A DNA stretch of 64,000 nucleotides, taken from the NCBI RefSeq assembly GCF_028747805.1, contig NZ_CP114887.1, positions 3,745,001 to 3,809,000 of the forward strand. The letters run 5' to 3'. A program made the position numbers and the translations under genes. The notes under the pieces are model-generated. The model did not search any database. It was not told where the DNA came from and saw only the letters and a program-made list of their open reading frames with translations. This DNA comes from Solibacillus daqui. Its GTDB lineage: Bacteria; Bacillota; Bacilli; Bacillales_A; Planococcaceae. This document shows, one piece after another, positions 18,173-26,821 of the stretch (position 1 is its first letter; every line of letters starts with the position of its first letter).

Positions 18173-18480
18173 GAAACACAACTCCTTTAATACGAATAAT
18201 AGATTTATTATATGACTTCTTGTGCAAATTTGAAACATTTTATCCTTTGTTTCGTCCAACATTTAAGTCAAAAGAAGTTCAAGTATTTTTCCTAAGAATA
18301 TGATACAGTAAATAAAGCAAAAAGCTTTGTTTTCTGCACTTATTCTACTTTACATAAAGTAGCGCCTCAATACAATGAGTAGAGATACTTACGCTATGTA
18401 GAGTAATCTAATAATTATTTTAGGTAGATACAAAAAATACATTCCTTAATTTGTTAGTATCTTTAACCCCTAGAGTGATA
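18173..18480. other. Intergenic stretch before repeat copy B
   Basis: AT-rich, no reading frame. It holds a palindrome CTACTTT-ACAT-AAAGTAG at 18345-18362 that could be a hairpin or operator; no regulator can be named. Confidence 0.4.
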
Positions 18481-18606
18481 AATCAATTACGCCTTGGCGT
18501 AATTGCGGACATACTTGGCATTTAACCCACACATATAGAAGTGGAGGACTTTTGTACCTGTCGCTTTGCTTACGGTACAATAAAATATGCTGAAGAAAGT
18601 TAAAAA
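18481..18606 (+). repeat. Family 1 repeat, internally deleted copy B
   Basis: Keeps the left module (AATCAATTACGCCTTGGCGT, a CAATTACGCC palindrome) and the right module (CCAC...GTGG hairpin, GTACCTGTC...GGTAC, TATGCTGAAGAAAGTTAAA). It lacks the nested hairpins. It ends 19 bp before the rodA-type start codon, so it would be part of that gene's 5-prime leader. Confidence 0.8.
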
Positions 18607-18624
18607 AACATAAGGTGAAACGAT

Positions 18625-19815
18625 ATGGATACAAACAATTATAATTTTAATAAGCGTTTCGATTGGCCGCTTACCATCATTTTATTTTTATTTCTTGTGG
18701 TCAGCCTTAGTGCCATTGCATCTGCTCAAACTTCAGGGCAATATGGGGGAAACTACGTAATAAGTCAAGCGATTAACTATGTTATATTTGCCTTTATAGC
18801 AGGGGTTGTCATGTACTTTGACCCCGACCAATACAAAAAGCTAGCATGGCCTCTTTACGGCATTGGCCTAGTACTTTTAATCGCCGTTGTTGCTATCCCA
18901 CCGTCAACTGGTATTACGTTATATCGAAACGGGGCACAAAGCTGGTTCATAACACCGATTGGTAGTATTCAGCCAGTAGAATTTATGAAAACCTTTTATA
19001 TTTTGGCAATTGCATACTTAATTAGTAAGCACCACGAAAAATTCCAGAATAAAACGATTAAAACGGACTTCGCTTTACTTGCTAAAATCGTTGCAACATT
19101 AATCGTTCCTTTAGCATTAATTATGCTGCAACCTGACTTAGGCTCGAGCCTTGTATTTATTGCCATCACTGCAGCGCTTGTAGTCGTTGCAGGAGTTACA
19201 TGGAAAATCATTTTACCGCTATTTGGTGGGGTAGCCGTTATTGGTGGCTCACTTCTTTGGATGGCGCTGTATATGCAAGATTTCCTTGAAAAAACATTTG
19301 GCTTCCAACCATACCAATTTGCGCGAATTTATTCATGGATAGATCCCTATTCATATGCAACATCTGACGGCTATCACTTAATTACATCACTAAATGCAAT
19401 TGGCTCTGGTGAAATTTTTGGGAAAGGCTTTATGTCACGTGAGGTGTACGTAGCCGAAAACCATACTGACTTTATTTTTGCTGTCATTGGGGAAGAATGG
19501 GGCTTTATTGGTGCAAGTGCCGTTATTTGCTTATACTTCTTACTGATTTATCATTTAACAAAAACAACGCTTCTTTTAAAAGATCCGTTTTGTACGTATG
19601 TTTGTGCAGGGATTATTGCAATGATTACGTTCCACGTATTCGAAAATATCGGGATGACGATTCAACTATTACCAATTACCGGTATTCCACTTCCATTCAT
19701 AAGCTACGGTGGTAGTTCGATGATGGGAAATGCACTCGCAATTGGTCTAGTCTATAGTATGAAATTCCATTACCGCACATACATGTTTACATCAAATGAT
19801 CCAGACGATGAATAA
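18625..19815 (+). CDS. rodA: SEDS family peptidoglycan glycosyltransferase, RodA type
   Basis: 396 residues with about ten membrane segments. The SEDS signatures are present: the AQSWF...PIGSIQPVEFMK segment, QPDLGSSL, the catalytic-loop region with the conserved Asp (HTDFIFAVIGEEWG) and the C-terminal PLPFISYGGSS. SEDS proteins polymerise lipid II with a class B penicillin-binding protein. The short termini favour RodA over FtsW, but sequence alone does not settle it. AAGGTGA precedes the ATG. It is near ddl-murF, which supply the precursor. Confidence 0.9.
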   Translation: MDTNNYNFNKRFDWPLTIILFLFLVVSLSAIASAQTSGQYGGNYVISQAINYVIFAFIAGVVMYFDPDQYKKLAWPLYGIGLVLLIAVVAIPPSTGITLYRNGAQSWFITPIGSIQPVEFMKTFYILAIAYLISKHHEKFQNKTIKTDFALLAKIVATLIVPLALIMLQPDLGSSLVFIAITAALVVVAGVTWKIILPLFGGVAVIGGSLLWMALYMQDFLEKTFGFQPYQFARIYSWIDPYSYATSDGYHLITSLNAIGSGEIFGKGFMSREVYVAENHTDFIFAVIGEEWGFIGASAVICLYFLLIYHLTKTTLLLKDPFCTYVCAGIIAMITFHVFENIGMTIQLLPITGIPLPFISYGGSSMMGNALAIGLVYSMKFHYRTYMFTSNDPDDE

Positions 19816-19827
19816 AAAATGAATATA

Positions 19828-19866
19828 AAAAGCGACCGCAGTCTATAACTTGCGGTCGCTTTTTTA
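19828..19866. terminator. Bidirectional terminator between rodA and the small gene
   Basis: A 10-bp perfect stem, AGCGACCGCA (19831-19840) with TGCGGTCGCT (19851-19860), flanked by A and T runs, serves both convergent genes. Confidence 0.88.
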
Positions 19867-20001
19867 GTTTTGTGTTTGTGGAGTTTGCGTTGGTGGTGTT
19901 AATACTTTTAAGAGCTCAAGACGCGATTTTGTAACTGTCGCTGTAACACCGACTTTTGCTAAATTGCTAACAATTCGTTTTAAATCTAATTCTTTCGCCA
20001 T
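19864..20001 (-). CDS. Small conserved protein, Lmo0850-like
   Basis: 45 residues beginning MAKELDLKRIVSNLAK and ending in a Pro/Gln/Thr-rich tail. GAGGTG is 6 nt before the ATG and the terminator overlaps its end. The sequence (KGVTxTxTKSRxELLK pattern) and its location near rodA and ddl recall the small Lmo0850-type proteins of Bacillales; this match is from memory and is tentative. Function unknown. Confidence 0.65.
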   Translation of the reverse strand: MAKELDLKRIVSNLAKVGVTATVTKSRLELLKVLTPPTQTPQTQN

Positions 20002-20428
20002 TCGGTACACCTCAAGCTTTCCTATTGTAATTTATATAACGAATTCGATTCTAAAAAGTTTCAATTCCAAAGGTCAGACCTTATACCTCTATATATTACC
20101 ACAACAATCAAGGTCTAAATTTATCAGATTTGTTACAAAAATAATTCTCTAAATTATTATTAACCAATTCATCACGAAATAAACGAATGAAATAAAATTC
20201 CGATTATTCCCCTTCATTTCTTTTTAATTAATAATTTACACTATGTTCGCAGTAAAAACGATAGGTAATTTAAATTAATGGATGTTTAGCAAACATTATA
20301 GGTGGAAATATTGTAGATAGAAGGCACATTTTGTCGTTATATTTCACTTAAGAATAAATAACTCCGCATCTCAATATGATACATTACGTCTTCTTACTTA
20401 ACTAAAGTTTAATAGGAGGTGCTTCATG
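20002..20428. other. 427-bp AT-rich gap upstream of ywqG
   Basis: No convincing reading frame. A palindrome ATGTTT-AGC-AAACAT at 20282-20296 is the only clear structure; it might be an operator for the downstream gene. Confidence 0.4.
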
Positions 20429-21232
20429 ATGAACAATTACGAAAAAAATATATACATTCCAAAAGAATTAACAAATTTCCATACTTGTTTAACTCAGTCT
20501 GCTGAACAAGTGGCGATTTTAACCCCTGTTTCACAACCGGCATTTTTGCATGAAAGTAAATTTGCAGGACTACCATTTTTAACACATGAGTTGGAACATC
20601 CAAAAGATGAATACAACCAATATATGCTATTGTTAGCACAAATCAATTTTGCTGAATTTAAACTAGAGAAGCCTTTTCCAGAGGGCGGCATTTTACAATT
20701 TTATATTTCCCAACATTGCTACGATAAAGTTAAATTTCATTCACAGTATTGCCATTTCAAAGTACAATTTTTATCTCATCAGGAAGACTATAAGAATGGT
20801 CTCCATGACTTTACGTATTTGAGAGATGTCAATTTAACGCATTTTCCAATTCAGCAGGAAATGAAGCTGCATGCTACAACACAATTCGAGCCCGTTTCCG
20901 CTACAGATTACCGATTAATTGACTATTTCAATCCAGAAATAATGACAGCTTCTATTACTTTAGATGAACGTTCATTCGAAGATGTTTATTTAGAAAGCTA
21001 TTTAGCAGCCGACCATAAAATCGGTGGTTATCCTTACTTTATTCATGAAGATTTCCGTAAACAATCCTACTATTTACAGCATTACGATACATTATTATTG
21101 CAAATTGTATCGAATGATGAACAATATATTATGTGGGGCGATAGTGGTATTATTAGCTTCTTCATCAACTCTGATAAACTTGCAAATCAGGATTTTTCAG
21201 ATATTTACTTCCATATCGAAGAATACGATTAA
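20429..21232 (+). CDS. YwqG family (DUF1963) protein
   Basis: 267 residues of the DUF1963/YwqG family, cytosolic. Typical features are the LPFLTHELEHPKDEYN segment, LLAQINFAEF, GGILQFYIS and the C-terminal WGDSGIISFFI. Two ATG codons are adjacent (20426, 20429); the second is 7 nt from GGAGGTG and is preferred. The biochemical role of the family is not established; in Bacillus it is often near cell-envelope or toxin genes. Confidence 0.88.
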   Translation: MNNYEKNIYIPKELTNFHTCLTQSAEQVAILTPVSQPAFLHESKFAGLPFLTHELEHPKDEYNQYMLLLAQINFAEFKLEKPFPEGGILQFYISQHCYDKVKFHSQYCHFKVQFLSHQEDYKNGLHDFTYLRDVNLTHFPIQQEMKLHATTQFEPVSATDYRLIDYFNPEIMTASITLDERSFEDVYLESYLAADHKIGGYPYFIHEDFRKQSYYLQHYDTLLLQIVSNDEQYIMWGDSGIISFFINSDKLANQDFSDIYFHIEEYD

Positions 21233-21310
21233 ACGATACTTGTTACACTGGGCAAATAAAGAGCCGAGTGTTTCTTTTTGCGTTCAAACATTTTACGTTA
21301 TAATAAGAAC

Positions 21311-21490
21311 AATACTAAAGCACCCTTCCCGTACTGAGTGAGCAAAACGCCACATCCATGTGGCATGCCCCCAATCACTCACATCGTGTGAGCCTCAGAC
21401 ATTGGATATTCTTCCTGCGAAAGTATGCGCACTACCACTTTTGTAAAAGGAACCGAAAAGATTGAAGGGACATAAGCTTTAACTTAGACA
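21311..21490 (+). repeat. Family 3 structured intergenic repeat, copy K
   Basis: Closing arms AAAGC...CCCTTC (21317-21328) and GAAGGG...GCTTT (21464-21480) bracket two hairpins: GCCACAT-CC-ATGTGGC (21349-21364) and CTCACA-TCG-TGTGAG (21378-21392). It lies between ywqG and cls. Confidence 0.75.
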
Positions 21491-21569
21491 GCTTGTAAAA
21501 GAATTATGCATGCTTATCTTTTTAGATTAAACATAACGTATGCAAAATAAAAAAAAGTAGGTGAACTTT

Positions 21570-23027
21570 TTGAGTGCGATTATTGATAAATATTATCTTG
21601 TTCCAATCGTTCTCTTCATTAATGTCATCTTTGCGATTACCGTCATCTTTTTAGAGCGCAAAAAACCTTCATCCAGTTGGGCTTGGCTACTCGTACTTTT
21701 CTTTTTACCGTTTGTCGGATTTTTATTGTATTTACTTCTAGGTCGCCAGTTACGTAAAAAACATTTATTCCGCTGGGATGGAAAAAAGGATATTGGTATT
21801 GACCGCCTCATAAATTATCAAATCGAAGCAATTAAAAATGACCAACTCGAATATCGTACCGATCATGTAAAAGAATACAACCATCTTATATATATGAATT
21901 TAACGACAAATAATTCCGTCTTAACACAAGATAATTCCGTACATATTTTTGATGATGGTGCCGATAAATTCGAAGCGCTTATTAAAGATATTCTTACAGC
22001 AAAAAATCATATTCATATTCAATACTACATTTTCAAACTCGATAATTTAGGTCAACGTATTTATAACGCTTTATTAAAAAAAGCAAAACAAGGTGTCAAG
22101 GTACGGATTTTATATGATGAAATGGGCTCACGTGGTGTACGGAAACGTCACTTTAAAGAGCTCCTTGATTTAGGTGGTCAGGTAGAAGTATTTTTCCCAT
22201 CGATTTTACCGCTTATCAATCCACGCTTAAATTTCCGTAATCACCGTAAGATTGTTGTCATTGATGGTCGAATTGGCTATATTGGTGGTTTTAATGTAGG
22301 AGATGAATATCTTGGATTGTCCGACCGATTTGGTTATTGGCGCGATACACATTTGCGCCTTGAAGGTAGCTCTGTGCATCCACTACAAACACGCTTTATT
22401 TTAGACTGGAATCAAGCAAGCGCCAAAAATGATATTCAATATGCTGAGCGTTACTTCCCGATCATTCCGCAAAAAGGAACTGCCGCATTACAAATTATTT
22501 CAAGCGGGCCTGACACAGATTGGGAAGTAATTAAAAATAATTATTTACGCTTAATAACCAATGCAAAACGTTATGTTTATATTCAAACGCCGTATTTTAT
22601 TCCAGACGAATCATTCTTTGATGCTGTCCGTGTTGCGGCACTCGCTGGGATTGATGTACGCATCATGATTCCAAATAAACCGGACCATATGTTTGTTTAC
22701 TGGGCGACTTATTCCTATGTCGGCCAACTCGTCGAAGCTGGTGCGAAAGTATATCATTATGAGAAAGGCTTTATTCACGCCAAGATGATTGTTGTTGATG
22801 ATGAGGTAGCATCTGTTGGGACTGCCAATATTGATGTGCGAAGCTTTAGCTTAAACTTTGAAGTAAATGCTGTTTTGTATGACCGCATTTTGGCACATCA
22901 ACTTGCAGAAATTTTTGAGGGTGATATGTTAGATAGCGTAGAATTAACACATGAACTTTATAAAAATCGATCAAATATTATTAAATTTAAAGAATCTATT
23001 TCTCGACTATTAACACCAATACTATAA
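21570..23027 (+). CDS. cls: Cardiolipin synthase
   Basis: 485 residues from the TTG at 21570, which is 5 nt after AGGTGA; the GTG at 21561 lies inside that ribosome binding site. Two N-terminal membrane helices are followed by two phospholipase D domains with HKD motifs (HRKIVVIDG near 225 and HAKMIVVDD near 400). It joins two phosphatidylglycerol molecules to make cardiolipin. Normal family length. Confidence 0.95.
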   Translation: MSAIIDKYYLVPIVLFINVIFAITVIFLERKKPSSSWAWLLVLFFLPFVGFLLYLLLGRQLRKKHLFRWDGKKDIGIDRLINYQIEAIKNDQLEYRTDHVKEYNHLIYMNLTTNNSVLTQDNSVHIFDDGADKFEALIKDILTAKNHIHIQYYIFKLDNLGQRIYNALLKKAKQGVKVRILYDEMGSRGVRKRHFKELLDLGGQVEVFFPSILPLINPRLNFRNHRKIVVIDGRIGYIGGFNVGDEYLGLSDRFGYWRDTHLRLEGSSVHPLQTRFILDWNQASAKNDIQYAERYFPIIPQKGTAALQIISSGPDTDWEVIKNNYLRLITNAKRYVYIQTPYFIPDESFFDAVRVAALAGIDVRIMIPNKPDHMFVYWATYSYVGQLVEAGAKVYHYEKGFIHAKMIVVDDEVASVGTANIDVRSFSLNFEVNAVLYDRILAHQLAEIFEGDMLDSVELTHELYKNRSNIIKFKESISRLLTPIL

Positions 23028-23068
23028 AAAAAGTGTGAGGAAAGTTATTACTTTCCTCACACTTTTTT
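23026..23068. terminator. Bidirectional terminator between cls and vanY-type gene
   Basis: AAGTGTGAGGAAAG (23031-23044) pairs perfectly with CTTTCCTCACACTT (23051-23064), with A/T runs on both sides. Confidence 0.9.
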
Positions 23069-23924
23069 ACTCTATCCCTAAATATTCTTCTAACGTAACG
23101 CCTGCTTCATATACTTTTGTGGCCAAGTCGCCATCTAAATAGCGGAAATGCCATGACTCATACATAAACCCTGTAATATCCTCTTTCCCTAGTGGATAAC
23201 GTAAAATAAAACCGTACTTGTGGGCATTGTTAACAAGCCATTGCCCTGCCTTCGTTTCTCCAAAGGCACTCGTTAACCATAGATCCTCACGCCCCTTTTC
23301 ACCAATATCGAATGCTAGTCCTGACTGATGTTCTGAATAGCCAGGGCGTGCGCTATAACGGTCCGCTGCATCTTTTCCATCCTTCGCTACATAACGATCA
23401 TAAAGTGACGTTTGGTATTCATAGGATCTGAAACCACTGAAAGCCACTAATTCGATACCTTCTGCTTTTGCGGCTGCTGCCATTTTTTCAAATGCCGCTA
23501 CTGCAGTAGGATCCTCACCCTTATTGTAGTTTGCCGGTAACGGGATTTTTTTGTTTACAATCAGAACACCTTTAACATACGTTGGTTCTGTTGCTGGCTG
23601 TTGCTCCACTAGATAGCCATTAACAACTTCTGGTTCAGTTGAAGGTTGCTCGGTTTCCGTTGTAGAATCTATCGGTTTCTTTTCGGGATTGTCTTCCGGT
23701 AGTTCAGTAACACTTGATTCAGAGTCGTCCACATTATTTGTTTCATCCACTTCATTCGTTTCTTCTGACTGTTGCTCATTTTTAGCATCATTTTGCAATA
23801 CAGAAGATTGTGCAATATAGTATTTATAATAGACTGAGCCTAAAATCGCGATTAATAATACACATGAAATCGATACAATCACTACAATAGGACTCTTTTT
23901 TTTCTGTTTTGAGTTCATTACCAT
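23067..23924 (-). CDS. D-alanyl-D-alanine carboxypeptidase, VanY/M15B type
   Basis: 285 residues: an N-terminal membrane anchor (about 12-32), an acidic Glu/Ser/Thr-rich linker (about 40-95) and a C-terminal M15B peptidase domain. Zinc-site motifs are SEHQSGLAFD and ESWHFRY. Such enzymes trim the terminal D-Ala from peptidoglycan stem peptides outside the membrane. There is no van resistance cluster nearby, so a housekeeping role (as for YodJ in B. subtilis) is more likely than vancomycin resistance. Confidence 0.92.
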   Translation of the reverse strand: MVMNSKQKKKSPIVVIVSISCVLLIAILGSVYYKYYIAQSSVLQNDAKNEQQSEETNEVDETNNVDDSESSVTELPEDNPEKKPIDSTTETEQPSTEPEVVNGYLVEQQPATEPTYVKGVLIVNKKIPLPANYNKGEDPTAVAAFEKMAAAAKAEGIELVAFSGFRSYEYQTSLYDRYVAKDGKDAADRYSARPGYSEHQSGLAFDIGEKGREDLWLTSAFGETKAGQWLVNNAHKYGFILRYPLGKEDITGFMYESWHFRYLDGDLATKVYEAGVTLEEYLGIE

Positions 23925-23950
23925 TCGCCTTCTTCTTTAATTCTTTTACT

Positions 23951-24205
23951 TTATCCATTTAACATTATAACAACAACTAATACCGATAAAATGGCAAAGA
24001 TCATTGACATTTTACGCATCCAATTTGCTTCTTTGTCATGCCCCTTTTCTTTAAACGTTCTTGAGCGGAAAAAGTTTGTTATTGTAAACATAATTGTCAT
24101 CGATAAAATTGCTGCATCCATGTTTTGCTTAATAATAAAAAACAGTGCCGATAAACTCGAAGCCGCTACTAAAACAAGCGAAATCATTCTTTCATATTTT
24201 TTCAT
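23951..24205 (-). CDS. Small membrane protein of unknown function
   Basis: 84 residues with three predicted membrane helices (about 9-25, 30-46, 65-82) and a charged loop RSRTFKEKGHDKEANW. I do not recognise a family. It is upstream of the vanY-type gene on the same strand with a 26-bp gap, so they may be co-transcribed. Confidence 0.7.
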   Translation of the reverse strand: MKKYERMISLVLVAASSLSALFFIIKQNMDAAILSMTIMFTITNFFRSRTFKEKGHDKEANWMRKMSMIFAILSVLVVVIMLNG

Positions 24206-24461
24206 GAAAATCTCCTTACATTATATTGATAGCATTATTCATGATTATATACCAAAATAAAAAACCCTCCACCCTTTTGCCTCAATCATGCAAATAAATT
24301 GCACGAAAACGAGCGTAATATAAATGGAGAGTTTTATATGATTGTTCATAACCATTGCAATTCAAATACAGCACAAAAAGTATCCGTTCTAATCAAAAGA
24401 TCTTCATAATTTAAACAATTACAACGCTTGGATCACATAATTGAAGACATGTAATGAAACA
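24206..24461. other. Intergenic stretch with a long-armed hairpin
   Basis: AAACCCTCCA (24262-24271) can pair with TGGAGAGTTT (24325-24334) around a 53-nt loop that holds a second palindrome TGCAA..TTGCA. T runs follow on the minus strand, so this may end the AraC-type gene transcript. Otherwise nothing is seen. Confidence 0.4.
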
Positions 24462-25256
24462 TTATACGTTTTCGTACTCAACTTCTGTCATTTCAAAGCG
24501 GAAAAACTCATGATGTAATTCGTCGCGGAAGTGTTTTGGTGTAACTCCTGTGTATTTTTTAAAAATACGTGTGAAATAACTTTGATTACAGAAATGGAAT
24601 TGCTCCGAAATAGATGTAATGCTCTTATTCGTATGACGTAAATAATATTGAGATTCTTCGACACGGCGAACATTTAAATATTCTACTAAAGTAATACCTA
24701 CGTGTTCACGGAAAATGCGAGATAGATGGCTCGTACTGATATGGAAATTCGCCGCGATGCTCTCTACCGTTAAGTCATTTTCAAGCTCGTCGTTTATGTA
24801 CATTATTACTTTGTTCACCGTTTGATGACGGAACGTTGGTTGCTTACGATCTGCGATAAAATATACATAAAAATCGATTAAGTCATCTGCAAACTGTAAA
24901 AATTCTGCATCCTTCATTTTGTTTTCAACCATATCTGCACATGCTAAATTAAACGCAAAGGCCTTTTTTGAAGGCACTTGATTATCTAATAGCTTACGTG
25001 CAACAATAGAAGATAAAATCACAAAATATTGACGTACTACTTTAATAACTTGTTTTCCAAAACGTAAAGACAAAATATCAATAATTTCGTGTAACGTCTT
25101 TTTCGCCTTCGAAGCCTCTAAATGATACACTTCAAATAAAAGTTTTGATTCTAGTACGAAAAAATCTTCGATGCCAGCATATTGATTGATATTATCAATT
25201 TCTTGGAAGTAGCGTTTTGAAATTGTTTCCGAGATTGAACGTTGATGTAGTTGCAT
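24462..25256 (-). CDS. AraC family transcriptional regulator
   Basis: 264 residues. The C-terminal 100 residues hold the double helix-turn-helix of the AraC family (LTVESIAANFHISTSHLSR and ITSISEQFHFCNQSYFTRI). The N-terminal 160 residues are helical and without a recognised ligand domain. It stands alone, divergent from the LytTR gene across a 573-bp gap. Target genes are unknown. Confidence 0.9.
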   Translation of the reverse strand: MQLHQRSISETISKRYFQEIDNINQYAGIEDFFVLESKLLFEVYHLEASKAKKTLHEIIDILSLRFGKQVIKVVRQYFVILSSIVARKLLDNQVPSKKAFAFNLACADMVENKMKDAEFLQFADDLIDFYVYFIADRKQPTFRHQTVNKVIMYINDELENDLTVESIAANFHISTSHLSRIFREHVGITLVEYLNVRRVEESQYYLRHTNKSITSISEQFHFCNQSYFTRIFKKYTGVTPKHFRDELHHEFFRFEMTEVEYENV

Positions 25257-25829
25257 AAATTACCCCATCTTTCTTCAGAATGGCTATTCTGTTTCTTGTT
25301 CGAAAAACTTTAATGCTGTCTTTCACACATGCAGATAGAAGTGTTTAATGCAGCAACCAATCTACCTACAATTTTATAAAAATATTAAATTTCGCTATTT
25401 CGCTAAGTAGTCAATACTTAAAGTCAATTTATTAAGCGAAGTGATTATTTATACGATTCTAAAAAATAATCAAACAATACTCTGTTTTAACATAATATTG
25501 TTTGCATTATTAGTAACTATAGAGAATATTACCATATTTTACGTTTTCCTTTCAACCTAATTTTAACAATTAATATAGTTCTAAATCATTATGTTACTTC
25601 CCTTTTTTTGAAAAAAATGCGCTGAATACATTGAATAATCATGATTTCATGCATCTTTTCATGCATCCAATTTTGTTATTATTATCCAAATTATAGTTAC
25701 TGAAATCTCCACTTTACTTTGTTAGATATAATTTTTCAATAATAAAAAAATCTTCTTAACCTAATTTCTTTAAATATGTAGTAAAATAGTTCATAATTGT
25801 ATAAAATGCTTATAAAGAGGTGTTAGAGA
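25257..25829. other. 573-bp AT-rich divergent control region
   Basis: No reading frame. It separates the araC-type and lytTR-type genes. Two direct repeats TTTCATGCATC, each containing ATGCAT, occur at 25645-25655 and 25657-25667 with a 12-bp period. A run of weak -10-like boxes precedes the GTG at 25830. Confidence 0.5.
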
Positions 25830-26480
25830 GTGGATCCAAAACAAATAGAAGAAATTATGGAAGTCATTAAAGAATTTTTCCCGGAAAATACGTCAATTGC
25901 TATTTCAGATACAAATGAGTATATATACTACCAAGCTAGCAAAAAGGTAGATTTAAAAATCAAGCCTGGCGATCCAATTAAGGAAGGTTCAGCTGCTTTT
26001 AAAGCTTTAACTTATGGTCAAAAAATCAATTCATACATCGAATCTGATGTATTTGGTGTTCCATACTACGGTATGAGTATTCCATTAGTTGAAGAAGGCG
26101 AGACAAAAGGCGCTATTACAGCGATCTTCCCTCAAAAGCCTTCACCATTTTTAACAAATTATATTACAGTTAAAATTGATGATTGCTGGTACCCGATTAA
26201 ACATAACCAAGTGATTTACCTTGAAACTCAATTACGTAAAACTTTCGTAAAAACGATGCATCGCGAAGGTTACCACCGCTTAAATTTAAGCGACTTAGAG
26301 CTATTTTTAGCGCCTGATTCTTTCATCCGTTGTCACCGTTCGTACATCGTTAATATTGACTTCATTGATGAGATTCAACCAGATTCTCATTCTACATTCT
26401 TATTAATTATGAAGGATGGTACTCGCATTCCCGTTAGCCAACGTTATGCTAGCTACTTCCGTCGTTCATTAGGATTCTAA
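25830..26480 (+). CDS. LytTR DNA-binding regulator with N-terminal sensor-like domain
   Basis: 216 residues from a GTG after AGAGGTG. The C-terminal half (about 110-216) is a LytTR domain: VIYLETQLRKTFVKT, FIRCHRSYIVNIDFI, IPVSQRYASYFR. The N-terminal half is a PAS-like fold rather than a response-regulator receiver, with no phospho-acceptor aspartate. It may sense a small molecule. Its terminator separates it from the CoA transferase gene downstream, which is a plausible target. Confidence 0.85.
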   Translation: MDPKQIEEIMEVIKEFFPENTSIAISDTNEYIYYQASKKVDLKIKPGDPIKEGSAAFKALTYGQKINSYIESDVFGVPYYGMSIPLVEEGETKGAITAIFPQKPSPFLTNYITVKIDDCWYPIKHNQVIYLETQLRKTFVKTMHREGYHRLNLSDLELFLAPDSFIRCHRSYIVNIDFIDEIQPDSHSTFLLIMKDGTRIPVSQRYASYFRRSLGF

Positions 26481-26485
26481 TATAT

Positions 26486-26521
26486 AAAAAGCGATTTCTC
26501 ACAAGAGAAGTCGCTTTTTTC
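26486..26521 (+). terminator. Terminator after the lytTR gene
   Basis: GCGA-TTCTC / GAGAA-TCGC hairpin (26491-26514) followed by six T. Confidence 0.85.
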
Positions 26522-26534
26522 ATGACTTAGTTAT

Positions 26535-26700
26535 ATAACAGTTGGTCTTTTTATCGCTTTTTTCAGTCATTATTGCATAAATTTGCTACATCGCCCTCAT
26601 TTTCTATATCTCATCCGACGTTTAATTTGTCGTTTTTGTCGCATTTTATCTCTAAATAACGTTTTTTAAGCGCTTTTATACATTCCACAAAGAAAATGTG
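26535..26700 (+). promoter_or_regulatory. Possible operators upstream of the CoA transferase
   Basis: ACAGTTGGT near 26537 fits the LytTR half-site consensus, and a pair of ACGTTTAAT / TCGTTTTTG-like repeats follows about 100 bp later. TTTAAGCGCTTTTA at 26665-26678 is a cre-like sequence (CcpA) with two mismatches. All three are consensus matches only. Confidence 0.35.
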
Positions 26701-26821
26701 ACAATTTGATGATAGTATTAATGTAAATGTCAGTGTAAGAGCTGACGAAAAAACAGAAAATTCCAACAAAAATTTTCTTTTTGCTCAAACCATCAAAAAC
26801 TTTTTAGGGGAGGATTTTTTA

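Noticed and set aside
23067-23924. Vancomycin resistance gene vanY
   Set aside because: No vanHAX, vanS or vanR nearby; ordinary M15B carboxypeptidases of bacilli look the same.
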